Part shown: in pieces, positions 11,601-23,050 of the stretch
Layout: every line of letters begins with the position of its first letter
Numbering within the stretch: the first letter of the stretch is position 1
From: Sporodiniella umbellata
Taxonomy: Eukaryota; Mucoromycota; Mucoromycetes; Mucorales; Rhizopodaceae
Assembly (NCBI GenBank): GCA_025677835.1
Contig: JAIXMR010000032.1
Coordinates: 97,001 to 161,000 of the forward strand
DNA: 64,000 nt
Direction of reading: 5' to 3'
Made by a program: the position numbers and the translations under genes
The notes under the pieces: model-generated
What the model saw: the letters and a program-made list of their open reading frames with translations, nothing else
What the model was told of the DNA's origin: nothing
Database searches by the model: none

Positions 11601-14235
11601 CTTTCAAAAGGCCAGTACATAGCCTCTGTAATCGGGTTTTCGCGTATAGTATTGTTGGCTATCCATCGTTTCCTTTCCATAAAGAAGCCGGCGTCAATCA
11701 TAGGCAGAACACCTTTTCCAGTCGTTTGTTTTGCTAGGAGGTCGTTTAGCTCGGGGGCCAAGTCTGATTTGCTAATTGATATCCATTTATTCCATACCTC
11801 GTTTGGATGAACAGAGTGCCCATAAGCCTTTTTGTACCCTTCCTGTAATCTGGCCATAAAAGCGGGCGGAATAGCAGGCAAAATATCGCTTTCTTTACAA
11901 GCCTCGATACCCAGTCGTTTCTTACAGAGAAAATCCAGCTTTGCCTGAATATAGCACAGACGGCGCTCTAATTTTTGGAATGGTCGGTGCTCTTGATCTG
12001 TTACTTTGGGTATAGACAAGTGGGTTGCTTGTCTGAAAGATTTTTCGTCTGTATTGTAACCAAATCGGATTGTGTCAGAAACTTTGGATGCAACTGACTT
12101 AAGAATACAATCTAGGGTTGTTTGTGTTTTTGAAATCACTAGAAGAGGTTGTCTGAACTGCCTGATGTCGAGGGCTTGGCTTATGAGTATTGCAAGCTTT
12201 CCAGCAAGATAGGTTTTTCCTGTACCAGGGGCGCCAGAAACCAATGCTACGCGATGATTTAGGGCATATTGAATCGCCCTCAGCTGACTTGGCGACGCCT
12301 CATAAATAGAAGGGCGGCGCGGTGAAGATCCAGTGTTCCACTGTCTAGACATCATAGGCCATACATCAAGACTTGGCTTGACTTTATATGTTGCATGCTT
12401 ATTTATCATAATAGTTGAAATGTCTAACTCAATGTCTTGTAGATAGTCTGGAATTGATTGACTGTCTTCCTTAGTGTATTCACTTAAAATTGTAGGATCG
12501 AACATTGAAAGATCATTTTTTGCTGCCAAAACTCGAGGTGCAATTGCTGTCGAAAAATAATCCAAGTTGAAGACGTTGCAGTTTTCTCGGAGCCATTGCA
12601 TGGTAGCTAATGTTGTTGACGCGTTTTTTCTGGAGATTATTATTGTATAAGACATAGACCAATTAACTTGAGAACCCTGACCAGCATTCAAACATACCGG
12701 TAATAATCGAACTCTCTTTCCATGATGCAGAGTACTTGACGACTGTAATGTGTAGCCCACCAAAGACTCTTTAGCAGCAAGCTCAATTCTAGCCTCTTTA
12801 GATATTCCGGAATAATTGCGGTTTGAAACAAGGTATGCGAAGGATCCCTCAACGTTTTCATACATAAGTTCATCCGCATCTTCTGAATATTCAAGAGAGA
12901 AAACAACTCCCAGTTGAAAAGAACCCATGTGAGGTAATATGCCAATTGGCTTTGCTTTGCAGTACAAAGCTACACTGTCGTGGCATTTCGTAGGGTTTTC
13001 AGGTTCAATAAGATGGCCTAATGAGGCCTGCACGGGTTTCATCAGATCTTGGCGACAAAGCATATAGTGTGTATATAGGTAATTGCGCAAATCAAGCCCT
13101 GGCCAAGGCCCTTGAACTACATTACATCTGAGTTCTTGAGGCTTGTTCAAAAAAGCTTCAATAATGAAGTCTTTTGCATCGGGCACTGGAAGCAGTGACT
13201 CTCCCTCATTTGCAGACTCGCCAATGAGCATATGTAGCGAACTGATCATATCTATACTCTCATCTGTTCTACAGAATTGTGTAAGCCATTTGCAACGTTC
13301 TATTAACTCCTGTAGCGGTATGTCTTTAAAAGGGATACTACTATGTTTACAAACGGAAGCTATCAGTTTGATCGGTTTTAGGTAGTCGCTCGGTAGCACT
13401 GCATAGTTTATCATATAGTCCTCTATAGATTCTAGCAATATAGTCATATAGTCTACAACTTTATGTATAATGGCGTCGTAGCCGTTTGCGCAGTCAGATT
13501 CAATTAGTATTGTGAGGGCTTGAAATATATATCCCAAAACACGAAGTGGAGTAACAGGAAGCCTTTCCAACATTAAAAGATAGTTGTCTTTCATAAAACT
13601 AATAGCTTCAGGGCTACTGTCACCAATCGACTTGTAGAGCATAATAAAAAAATCGCGGTCTTCATATTGCCAATTTGCCTCAAGCGAAATCTCTGGCAAT
13701 AAAGGCGGGGGTATGTCCGGCATAGGTTGGAAAACAACATTTGACGTGTCTGCCCAAGTGGGATTGTTGTCATTCTTACAAGTCTCAGGTTTGTCAACCT
13801 GAACAGAAACATCTGTCTTTGCAAAAGAAGACAAGGATTGCTTTGGTGAACGAGCGGTAGGCGAATTGACCGGAAACAGCTCATCTTCATTTAGCCATTG
13901 CTGTTTGGGCTTTTTAACATTCTCCTTAAGCTTTAAATCTACGCCCACTCCCCAAGAATTTTTTGCTTTTAACTTTAAATCCTCAAAATTAGAAGTTCCA
14001 GAAGTATATTCAACAAACGAGCGTGGATCTTTTGTTGGAGTAGGTCTGAAAATGTTAAAGTGATCTACAAACTTTTTGCTTTTTACCTGGGATCGTTTGT
14101 GTACGAATTAGAAGAATCTGATGTGTCTTTATTTTGCGATTTGCTTTTGGGACTGGATTTGGTAGACGTGCTTTCCTGGCTCTTCTTTTTCAAACGGCTG
14201 AGATCGCGGTTTATTTGTGGAACAACGTCTTCCAT
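8661..14235 (-). CDS. ZNFX1-like UPF1-type helicase with NF-X1 and RZ zinc fingers
   Basis: Seven exons: 14235-14087, 14045-9866, 9808-9724, 9666-9500, 9434-9382, 9331-9189 and 9127-8661, giving 1747 aa. The N-terminal 80 residues are Ser/Lys-rich. An SF1 helicase core follows, with Walker A GAPGTGKT (near residue 650) and Walker B VDEAS (near 967), then the QWRMH motif and VALSRAKNGVYIIG at motif VI. Cys/His-rich NF-X1-type repeats fill residues about 1250-1600. The C-terminus carries an RZ-type zinc finger (GGRWFVCPNKHPYFVGDCGG ... CPEC) as in animal ZNFX1 and RNF213. In animals and worms ZNFX1 works in RNA-based defence and small-RNA inheritance; by analogy this may bind RNA in silencing or RNA surveillance. 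The motif II residue after DEAS is Asp rather than the usual Gln. Confidence 0.9.
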
Positions 14236-16381
14236 GGTAGACGTCTTTAAACTTGAAAAATAAATAATCTGAAAAAATAGACTGGAAACTATTTTGTTCT
14301 ATTATTTTAAAAAAGAGGTAATATTTAAAAATACAATAATGTACTAATAGTTGCTTTATCCAGCCAGCTCAGTCCTATGGACCTTCCTTCCTTTTTGTAC
14401 GAAACTAGAATATAGTCCCATATCCTAAATTTAGTCAAGAATTTAAACGTTTTTCTTACTTATGTTGGTTCAAGTCGTCTTCCCGTTGAGACTGGGCATT
14501 CTTTAAAATGTTGTTTAGGTGGGCAAGAAAAAAAAAAACAAATGGTTATCTAGTAGTGGTATCATAACATAAAAAATCACTTGCACAAGATACCAGTTTT
14601 TCTTTCAAAAGCACATAAAGATAGACAAACAATGAGTGTAGCTCTTTAAGACAATAGCGCAACCAAGAGCCCTTCCAAAGCTCGCGTTAGGCTCTCAGGA
14701 TGTGCGTTCAATCATCAAAAGCTACTTCTCTAATCTAGTCTTTTACAAGATTCTAAGTCGATATCTGTTTGACTTTTTTTTTTTTTATTTCTTGCGCTTG
14801 AAATCTGTGGCATTTATTTTATTACAGATATAGGCTATAATATTTGGGATTTGACACGTAGTTAGAAATAGTTGATAATTATCATGGTAATTACATTTAC
14901 TTTTTCTAATTCTCCTGATATTTTATAGACAGAAAAAAATAAAAACAGCAGGTGCAAAATGGTTCATAAAAATAAAGAAATTAGCTGTTGTGATAATAAC
15001 GATAGGTAAAAATACTACTTGAAGAGAATCGGTTACAAAAAAAATGGGTTCGGTTATGCGTGACAGAGCTATAATATTTCTTAAGCTTTCACGGTTTCTG
15101 CAAGCAGACGCATTTCATTTTTGTAGCATAGTATTACCAAGTAACCAACTGCCTGATACAATGCTTTACACTCTACTTAACATACAGAAGTAGGACGATA
15201 TTTAAAAGCTTTTAGAGCTAAGGCTATCTCAAAAGTTTCTAATGGTGTTCTTTTGCAAAAAAAAAAAAAAAAAAAAAAAAGCAAAGCGGCCGTCAAACCC
15301 TTTTCTATATAATCTTGTAACTCCTACAAAGGCCTTTTCACCACTTGCAATGTGAAAATGAGCTTCTAAACTAGACTTTTTCTTTTTCTTTTAGAAAACA
15401 TCAACCAAAAAATGAGACATACCACAAAAAAAAGCAGTTTGTGTTTAAAGATAAAATGAGACTAGGACACACTATATTTGTGTGGAATAATAAAATCAGC
15501 TCTGTGATCTAGTAGTGCTCTTGGTTGAAGCTAAACAGATGATCACTTTTAACAAATACCATCTTTTAAAATCTACGGCTTCTCCGATCTTTAATGGTGG
15601 AAGCCTGGTGCACATCCAATTGTACAAAAGATAGCAAAGTATATATTGGTGGTACTTGTAAACAAAAACAACGGTTAGCTCAAAATTTTTAAACACTAAA
15701 AAAAAAAAAGATAGGAATCTATATCACAAATGGTAAAGGTTTATGAAGCAGGTGTTTCTCTGTTAATTGCAAGTATGCTAGTCAAAACACACAGCCTTAT
15801 GTTTTAAGACATCCCAGCTTATTTTTGAAAGGTTAGCTTAGAAGACAACTGTTGAAAAGAGTTTTAAGCTTTGATCTATGAAAATAATCAAGTTATCATA
15901 TGTGTAGACTTGATGCATCAAAAGCACATCAACGTAATGGTTTTAAAACCAATGAGTCACGATAGTATCCTTTCGTGGTCTACAGAAGGTTTGTAATGTG
16001 TTCTAGGGAATAAAAGGCTTGTTTTTTGTTTTAAAACAAAAACGCTCATGTGTTTTTTATAAATACGTATTGGTTTCTTTATAGTCATTTGTGCTATACG
16101 ATATGCACCCATCTGTCCATTCTAGCTTTTATTTAGTATTTCATTCAATGCCCAGTGTTTTTTCATGTATTTTCTTTTTTTGAAAAGACTGATTTTAAAC
16201 AAAATCTGCTTGCTTGAAAAAGCACTAAATTGTTTTGGTTTTCGGCTAAACAAAAGAACTGTACAACTTCAAACAAGCACGTTATTTTTTCATATACATT
16301 TTTTTTTCTTTTAGTATTTGTTTCGTCTTTTCATTTTTTTTCTTTTCGTATATTTTCACTTTGTTTGATTATTATTATTAA
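14236..16381. other. 2.1-kb intergenic region between divergent genes
   Basis: No coding region, tRNA or repeat family recognised on either strand. It holds a 24-nt A run near 15257-15280, several T runs and a T/A palindrome near 16022-16042. It separates the divergent helicase and LRR genes and so includes both promoters. Confidence 0.5.
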
Positions 16382-17531
16382 ATGGGTCAGCAAGCCAGCA
16401 GAGAGCCTTTAGGCTATGTTTATCAACCATCTAGTAGAGAAGAAGAGCTGATGTTAGTAGATCCTTTGTGCGAAAACTGTAGCTCAGAAGATTGTCCAGT
16501 ATGCGGAAGAAACTATCTACAAAAAGACTTGGAATACATTGATCGAACCTATTACCCCCAAAGAGAAAGCCCAGTCATACGCGCTGATATACGTAAAAGT
16601 CCAATTACACCTTCTAAAAGAAAGCAGCGACGTTTGAGGAGCGTTTTATCTATAGACCTATCCGAACGGTCTCTTATCGAACTGAGTCCTGCGATTCAAA
16701 ATTTCAAAAATCTCACAAGCCTCGTCTTGTAAATATAAGAAAACCTGTATGCCTACTAATTTTTTTTAAAAAAAACATTTATGTATATAAAGAGCAAACA
16801 ATCATCTTACAGTGCTTCCAAAGCAGATCGGTTTTTTAAAATCGTTATGTGTATTAAATATATCTAATAACAAGATTACTACATTGCCAGAAACAATAGG
16901 CTTACTCACTAAACTGAAAACACTCTATGCACACCAAAATCAACTCCAAACTTTACCGGCTTCGATTGGTCAGCTGTCTGAACTCAGTCGCCTTGATGTT
17001 GACGAAAACCAGATAATGGCCCTACCAAAAGAACTATCCGAGCTCAGTCAGCTAACTTCACTGGGTGTCAGTGGTAACCCACTTCGTTTTCTGCCGGCAG
17101 AACTAGCAACTCTGAGCACTCTTTCGAAAATCTTTGTGGAGGGGTGCGATTTTCAAGGGGAGTATATAAGCGACTTGCGACACAACCCCGTTTCTTTAGT
17201 GGAGACATGCGCTCGTATCATTGTTCGACATAATCTTAATATACCATCTCACTTGAAGCCCTACTTCTCTCGGGTTCGTCGCTGCTCCTTTTGTTCTGGC
17301 CCTTACTTTGATCAACGTGTGATACGATATAGACGTACAGAAAGTTGGGCTTTTGAGTACACTATGTGTAGTGCTCATTGGTCAGATGAACAGGACCGTA
17401 TACTTGCTTTGTTTTCAGAGAGCCCACAGACTGTAAACAGTCAATTCTTTCAAAAACAAGACGATTGCGAAGATATAGAATTGAAATATACTATGAACTC
17501 AATAAGCACACTTTCTAAAGGCTTAGACTAA
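16382..17531 (+). CDS. Leucine-rich repeat protein with N-myristoylation motif and Cys clusters
   Basis: Two exons, 16382-16728 and 16793-17531, give 361 aa. The acceptor after TAAAG (16792) was chosen because it keeps frame and completes a repeat (ANNHLTVLPKQI). The N-terminus MGQQASR fits N-myristoylation. A four-cysteine cluster (C-x2-C ... C-x2-C, residues 30-41) follows. About five SHOC2-type LRRs (L..L.L..N.L..LP..I) span residues about 90-225. The C-terminal part has CSFCSGPYF and, about 37 residues on, CSAHW, a probable zinc site typical of fungal LRR proteins of this type. It is likely a membrane-associated scaffold; no enzymatic domain is seen. Confidence 0.85.
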
Positions 17532-17905
17532 TTAAATTGAAAACCTCCCTTTAATTTTGGTACCTGAATTTTTTTGTTCCCTTTTTGAAGTAACACTTTT
17601 GGTTTTGAACAATAATAAAAAAAATCAGGCGACAAAATAAACGAAACAAAATAAATGTCAAGTAGCAGTAATGTCCTTGTGTCACCTTGGGAAAATAAAC
17701 ACCCGATCCTCTTTTGCACACTGAGGTGCCACCAAAATAGCCTCCTGTTTTTCATTCCTCATTGAATCTTTGTTGACTTTTTCTCTCTTTTTTGCTTGGG
17801 TGATCTTGTTGTACAAATAACAAGTTTTACGATACAGCAAAAAAAAAAAAGTAAAAAAGTTTCTCTCTCCTTTTGTGTGTCTTTTGTTTATTTATTCTTT
17901 TTATT
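17532..17905. other. Intergenic between tandem genes
   Basis: 3' region of the LRR gene and promoter of the RGS gene. CT-rich stretches lie near 17765-17890, just upstream of the RGS start. No other coding signal. Confidence 0.5.
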
Positions 17906-19812
17906 ATGCCCAAAACCCTCAACTCGAGTTTTGCCACTTATACTACTAGGATGAGGATCACTAAAAAAGGGAGACCTTATGCCAAGGTAAATGCTGGCGA
18001 TCATCAACTAGGCTTAATGCCTTTTTATAGGATCTATACGATATGTTTTCGGCCGTTTTGCTGCAAATCCAACTCTCCGATCATCGTAGCTTATTTCGTA
18101 ATTACCCCAACACCTTTTCTACTGACGAAGCCATCAAAGTCATGTCTTCTCTCCAGTTCGTTCATTTACGGCGCCAACCCGATCCGTCTAACCCCAAAGT
18201 TCAAATCGCCACTCGTACCACCACCACCTTCAGTATGGACATGACAACTGCCAAAAACATGATACACTACTTTCTGATGGCTCGCCTGATTCAGAACGCC
18301 ACTGATCCAAACCAATGGACAACTATGAGAGAGAAGGGTTTTTGGTCCCCAACTCCCAAAGGCCGATATGTAATTCAAGAATTTGCAGCTTACACCCAAG
18401 TCGAGATAAATGCTATCCTGCGCTCTCTCCCTAGTTCACCGAAAATAATCAATATCGAGCGTATAGTAGATTACGACGACAAGATTACTTTTGCAAGAGA
18501 CAACATGACTCTCGTCTTCAAAAGCATGCTGAACAGCCTCTCACTGGATCCTATTGTTTGGGACGAAGTCGGAGGAATTGAGCGTAAAAACCTCTACCAA
18601 TATCAACATACCTTTCTAGCACAGCACGCGGTAGAATGGTTAATGGATCGTGTCACTGTCACCTGTACAGACGAGGCAGAGATGATTGCTGCTGAGTTTG
18701 TTCTTTTTGGCTGGATTGCGCTTGTATTGGATAGATCTGACAAATCGTTGAACACTAAAGATGAAGGTATTACGTTCAAAACTGGAAGAAATACAGTCTA
18801 CTATGTAACAGAGCGTGGCTATATTGCAGCAAGCTGGAAACTGCCTAAAGATGAAACAATCCACACAGCAAGCAACGTCTCTCTACATTCACAAACCAGC
18901 GCTGGTAGCAACAGTATAAGATCGACTAGCTTAAGTAATAAAACGATAAAACCATCAGAAGGTAAAACAAAAGCAATACCCAAAAAAAAAAAAAAAAAAA
19001 AAAAACAGAACTCCTTAAAACACATTACAGACACAGTAGAGAAAGAGCCTTCAGAGATCGATGAAAAAGAGTGTCATAACGAAAACCAAGAAATAACCCC
19101 CAAACCGCCTCGGCCGCCCAGTATGACGTTTACTGATTCCAGTATGTCTCATAACAGCAGTACATCTGTCAAAGATAGTTCACAATACACTCGCCTCTAT
19201 CATATTCTTGAGACTCCGCTTTTACGTATGCATTTCCGTGAATTTTTAAAAGCAAACTACTGCACTGAAAATATCTTGTTCTGGGTTGACTATGATCGTC
19301 TTTTACGAAACTACAAATCAGAAATGTCTCCTTTAGAGCAGCTCTCTAGATGTTATAATATATACGAGAGCTACTTAAGTCCAAAAGCAGTGTCAGATGT
19401 AAATATTGACCATACATTACGCCAAGATATAACTCAATATATCCAATCCACCTTTATTGTCTGTAGACAACCTAATACAGCCATGACCTTTATTGTTCCT
19501 GATCTTATTCAACATAAGCAAGATCGATTGTTACTTTTGCCGCCTCAAGCCACACTCAAAAACCGTGTATTTACCATCCAAGGTGGCTATTCCCCTGAGC
19601 GTTGCTTGTTGAAAATGATTGGTCTTTTAGGAAAGGTGAATGACCATGTTTGTAAGATGATGGCGGAAGATTCTGTACCCAAGTTTGTAAAAACCCATCG
19701 ATACAAAGAGCTTGTCTCGCCTAAATATCAAGAACCCACAGGAGTAGAGATGGATTTATTGGGGGCATTGCAAAGAGTATCGGTAGAAGATCAAAGGCAT
19801 GAAATCCCATAA
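17906..19812 (+). CDS. DEP-RGS protein (Sst2/FlbA type regulator of G-protein signalling)
   Basis: Exons 17906-17986 and 18031-19812 give 620 aa. The N-terminal half holds two DEP-like regions typical of fungal Sst2/FlbA proteins, the second around FLAQHAVEWLMDR. A low-complexity linker contains a run of about nine lysines encoded by a 23-nt A tract (near 18983-19005). The RGS domain starts near residue 413 (LYHILETPLLRMHFREFLK, then ENILFWVDYDRLLRNY) and runs to about 550, with a long insert near its end. Proteins of this type bind heptahelical receptors through DEP domains and stimulate GTP hydrolysis on G-alpha, ending pheromone or nutrient signals. The poly-A coding tract is a likely slippage site. 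Confidence 0.9.
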
Positions 19813-19816
19813 AATT

Positions 19817-20029
19817 TTATTTTAAACTTTTTTGTATCCCTCTTCTCTGTCTCGCCATATTGCCAGCTGCTAAAGAACATGGAGACATTGTAATCATGAT
19901 TGGCTTTTTCTTTTTGGATTGAGCTGGCGTTGTTCCCAAAAGCTTTTCCAATGTGAGTTTGTATGCATCCTTTTCACCTATGAACCATTTTAATATGTAC
20001 TTTGTGAAAAGCGAATGTTTGAGCTCCAT
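19817..20029 (-). CDS. Possible small protein, 70 aa
   Basis: An open frame beginning MELKHSLFTKYILKWF, convergent with the RGS gene and ending 4 nt from its stop. It is basic, with LEKLLGTTPAQSKKKK in the middle. No family is recognised. It is kept because it starts with a good ATG after a purine-rich stretch and shows coding-like composition. It could equally be chance or an unspliced fragment. Confidence 0.3.
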   Translation of the reverse strand: MELKHSLFTKYILKWFIGEKDAYKLTLEKLLGTTPAQSKKKKPIMITMSPCSLAAGNMARQRRGIQKSLK

Positions 20030-20316
20030 TAATCAATAGGACGTATTATTTAAGGAAAAAAGAAAGAGAGAAAGAAAGCGGGAATACACGTTCTTTTTTA
20101 CCGTGTGTGTACAAATGAGTATAGATACGTGTATCTATTATGTTCCCCTGTTTCAACTTACTTTCTCCCTATTTTTTTTTTATTGTCTCATTAAATAAAA
20201 GAACAGAGATATCTAGTAAATTTGGATTCAAAAAAAGGTAAATAGTTTTAAATTTAGATTTCTTTTTGTTGGCTCTGTTTTTTTCTAAAAAAAAAAATCA
20301 ACATCTTTCTGTCGTA

Positions 20317-20538
20317 ATGAGTAATAGGCACCCACATTTCAAAATCCCAACGACTGATGTTACAGTTAAAAAATACGGCATAGAGACTGGCTGCAAACAA
20401 ATAAATCAATATTTAATAATAAGAAATAGGAAGGGGCGTTCACGATAAAGTTGAACTGGCTTATATTGCGGACACTGGGCAGTATGTGACAAGTAAAAGC
20501 CAGATATATATAACAAATAGTTTGGGCAATCAAAATCA
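20317..20538 (+). pseudogene. Kinase pseudogene, 5' piece (CaMKK/SNF1-activating type)
   Basis: The frame opens MSNRHPHFKIPTTDV and reaches KQINQYLIIR, which matches the start of a kinase domain. A one-base frameshift follows, then GRGVHDKVELAYIADTGQYV. This is the glycine loop region with its third glycine replaced by Asp. The reading stops at the TA where element A is inserted (20539-20540). The gene continues after the element at 27442. Confidence 0.75.
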
Positions 20539-20570
20539 TACAGTCAAACCTATGGAATTTGGCGTTTTCT

Positions 20571-20633
20571 CAAAAATAAATGGCGGAAAGACAAATATAA
20601 ATGTCGGAAAGTCAAAAATAAATGTCATGAGTT
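20571..20633. repeat. Subterminal 21-bp direct repeats in the arm terminus
   Basis: Three tandem 21-bp units begin at 20571, 20592 and 20613. Each starts with CAAAAATAAATG or CAAATATAAATG; the first two end in GGAAAG(A/T). The same block occurs at the other three arm ends of elements A and B. Such repeats are usual transposase binding sites in Tc1/mariner elements. Confidence 0.75.
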
Positions 20634-20823
20634 TAAATTGTTTTTGTCCACTTTGGTTAAAACAATTGTCGGAACCAGCTAACTAAAATTGACGGGAAGA
20701 TTGCACCTGTTTTTGTCCCTCTCTCTTCCTAATAAAAATATAACATAATGATGAATATTTTTTTTTTATGAAGATGGACAGGAAAACATTTTTAATGAAG
20801 AAGGAGAAAAAGTTTATGATCCG

Positions 20824-22196
20824 ATGGAGGATGTTTTAACACATATCGATGATCCCAACATAGTTCTTGAAACAATTATTAGCCGACAAACTTACTTGAG
20901 CGTTAAGCGCCCCGAAAAAATTGCTGAAGAGTTCTCAGTTAAAAAGCAGTCGAAACCTAGTAAGTTGAAGCCATCAGTGAAGTTATACAACAATTACAGC
21001 GACTTGACCAGAGAAACATTTATAGACCGTATGCTCGAAAATCCTCAAGAGCGTGGACTAGTGGCCAAGGTTGCAAGAGACTTAAATATTAATTACCGCG
21101 CTGCGTTAAGATGGTGAAAGTATTACGAAGGGACAGAAGAGGTTGCGTATAAAAAGTCTGAACAAAACAATGGTCCGAAAAGCTCATTTACAACCGAGCA
21201 TAACGAGTATATAAAGGAGCTGCTTGATAATGACCCCCAGTTATATTCAGACAACATAATAAATAGTTTGACTGAGTGATTTGAAGACTTTACTATATCA
21301 AGGTCGCAACTTAATAACCATTTACGAAACACAATGCTCATCACTGTGAAAAAGCCGATGTTTGAACCTGAAGTCAGAAACTCAGTGGGAAACCTATAGA
21401 CGAGATTCGAGTGGTTTATGGAATGGAAAGATTCTGATGTGGATTTTACAAAAAAATTGTATTTTCGTTGATGAAGCCGGGTTTGATATTAATATGAGAA
21501 TTAATTGGGCTAGATCAAAAAGTGGCAGCTCTGCTATAGTAAAACAACCAAAAACTAGAGCGCAATCTCATACCATTATCGGGGCTATTCACTCGTCTAG
21601 CGTTGTTCACGTTGTCATAAGAAAACCTCCACCAAGAAAAGAAACACAGGCTGCTAAAAAAAAAAAGAGAAAAGCTAATAATGGAAAGAAGAGAACCGCA
21701 ACCGAGATTAGTACAGAGGATCCAGAAATTGACGACGATCCTGTCGATAATAAGCCAACACCAAAAGGTACGACTACTGCTCATTTTATCAAGTATTGAC
21801 TGTGCTTGATATCACAATGTAGTAACAGCCTGGACTAGAGCCTGTATACAACAGAACGAGCTTCTTAATGTAATGGATCTTGATGGAACTTTTAAGGGAA
21901 GTTACATCGTTATGGATAATGCTTCTATTCATAAATCCAAGCCGATGTTGCGGAAAATTGAAAGTAAAGGCTACAAAGTCATGTATCTACCTCCTTATTC
22001 GCCTGAATTGAACCCCATTGAACAATTTTGGGCAATAGTTAAAGGGAAAATGAAGCGTGATCGGCTTATGAGTGAAGAAAATTTATCTAGTAGAATTGGC
22101 GATGCCTGTAATGATGTACTCATCAGTGATCTTTATAGCTTTTGTAGTCACTCTAAACGTCAAATCATTAAATGCTATAATAAAACACCGTTCTAA
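20824..22196 (+). pseudogene. Tc1-like (DD34E) transposase, left arm of A, broken
   Basis: An N-terminal helix-turn-helix part (MEDVLTHIDDPNIVLE to NYRAALRW) is followed by in-frame TGA at 21117, a second TGA near 21279, and a TAG near 21399. Both TGAs sit where related proteins would be expected to have Trp. A frameshift in an A run precedes FVDEAGFD. The catalytic triad can be read as DEAGF, VMDNASIHK and NPIEQFW, with 34 residues between the second D and the E (DD34E, Tc1-like). Further frame breaks lie near 21800-21870. A ten-T run at 20758-20767 also shifts the natural upstream start, which is intact in element B. It is not translatable as one protein. Confidence 0.85.
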
Positions 22197-22263
22197 TATG
22201 CGCATGTTTCTTTTAAATAAATGTTTATTTTTTAAACGACAAACGTCTATGAATATCCCTTTG

Positions 22264-23006
22264 GTCGTAGTCGTAGTCGTAGTCACGATTGTAGTCGCAG
22301 TCACGATCGTAGTCGTAGTCGTAGTCGTAGTCGTAGTCGTAGTCGTAGTCGTAGTCGTAGTCGTAGTCGTAGTCGCAGTCGTAGTCGTAGTCGTAGTCGT
22401 AGTCGTAGTCGTAGTCGTAGTCGTAGTCGTAGTCGCAGTCACGATCGTAGTCGTAGTCGTAGTCGTAGTCGTAGTCGCAGTCGTAGTCGTAGTCGTAGTC
22501 GTAGTCGTAGTCGTAGTCGTAGTCGCAGTCACGATCGTAGTCGTAGTCGTAGTCGTAGTCGTAGTCGTAGTCGTAGTCGTAGTCGTAGTCGTAGTCGTAG
22601 TCGTAGTCGTAGTCGCAGTCACGATCGTAGTCGTAGTCGTAGTCGTAGTCGTAGTCGTAGTCACGATCGTAGTCGTAGTCGTAGTCGTAGTCGTAGTCGT
22701 AGTCGTAGTCGTAGCCGTAGTCGTAGTCGTAGTCGTAGTCGTAGTCGTAGTCGCAGTCGTAGTCGTAGTCGTAGTCGTAGTCGTAGTCGTAGTCGTAGTC
22801 GTAGTCGCAGTCACGATCGTAGTCGTAGTCGTAGTCGTAGTCGCAGTCACGATCGTAGTCGTAGTCGTAGTCGTAGTCGTAGTCGTAGTCGTAGTCACGA
22901 TCGTAGTCGTAGTCGTAGTCGTAGTCGTAGTCGTAGTCGTAGTCGCAGTCACCATCGTAGTCGTAGTCGTAGTCGTAGTCGTAGTCGTAGTCACGATCGT
23001 AGTCGC
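22264..23006. repeat. GTCGTA hexamer array, left arm of A
   Basis: About 743 bp of GTCGTA repeats, broken at irregular intervals by the variant GTCGCAGTCACGATC. Five of six frames are open, reading Val-Val, Arg-Ser, Asp-Tyr, Thr-Thr and Leu-Arg; only the TCG-TAG frame has stops. The open frames are a consequence of the repeat and are not taken as genes. Confidence 0.95.
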
Positions 23007-23050
23007 TTTTAGAGGTTTTTTTATCCAAACAATCAAAAAAAGCTAAAAGG

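Noticed and set aside
20539..20540. Element A as part of a segmental duplication with B
   Set aside because: The sequences outside the TA sites of A and B show no similarity to each other.
21117..21399. Alternative genetic code (TGA as Trp) explaining the transposase stops
   Set aside because: All single-copy genes in the window use TGG for Trp and end normally, and the transposase also has a TAG and true frameshifts.
22264..23006. Possible CRISPR array
   Set aside because: There are no unique spacers; it is a simple hexamer repeat with a recurring variant, in a eukaryote.
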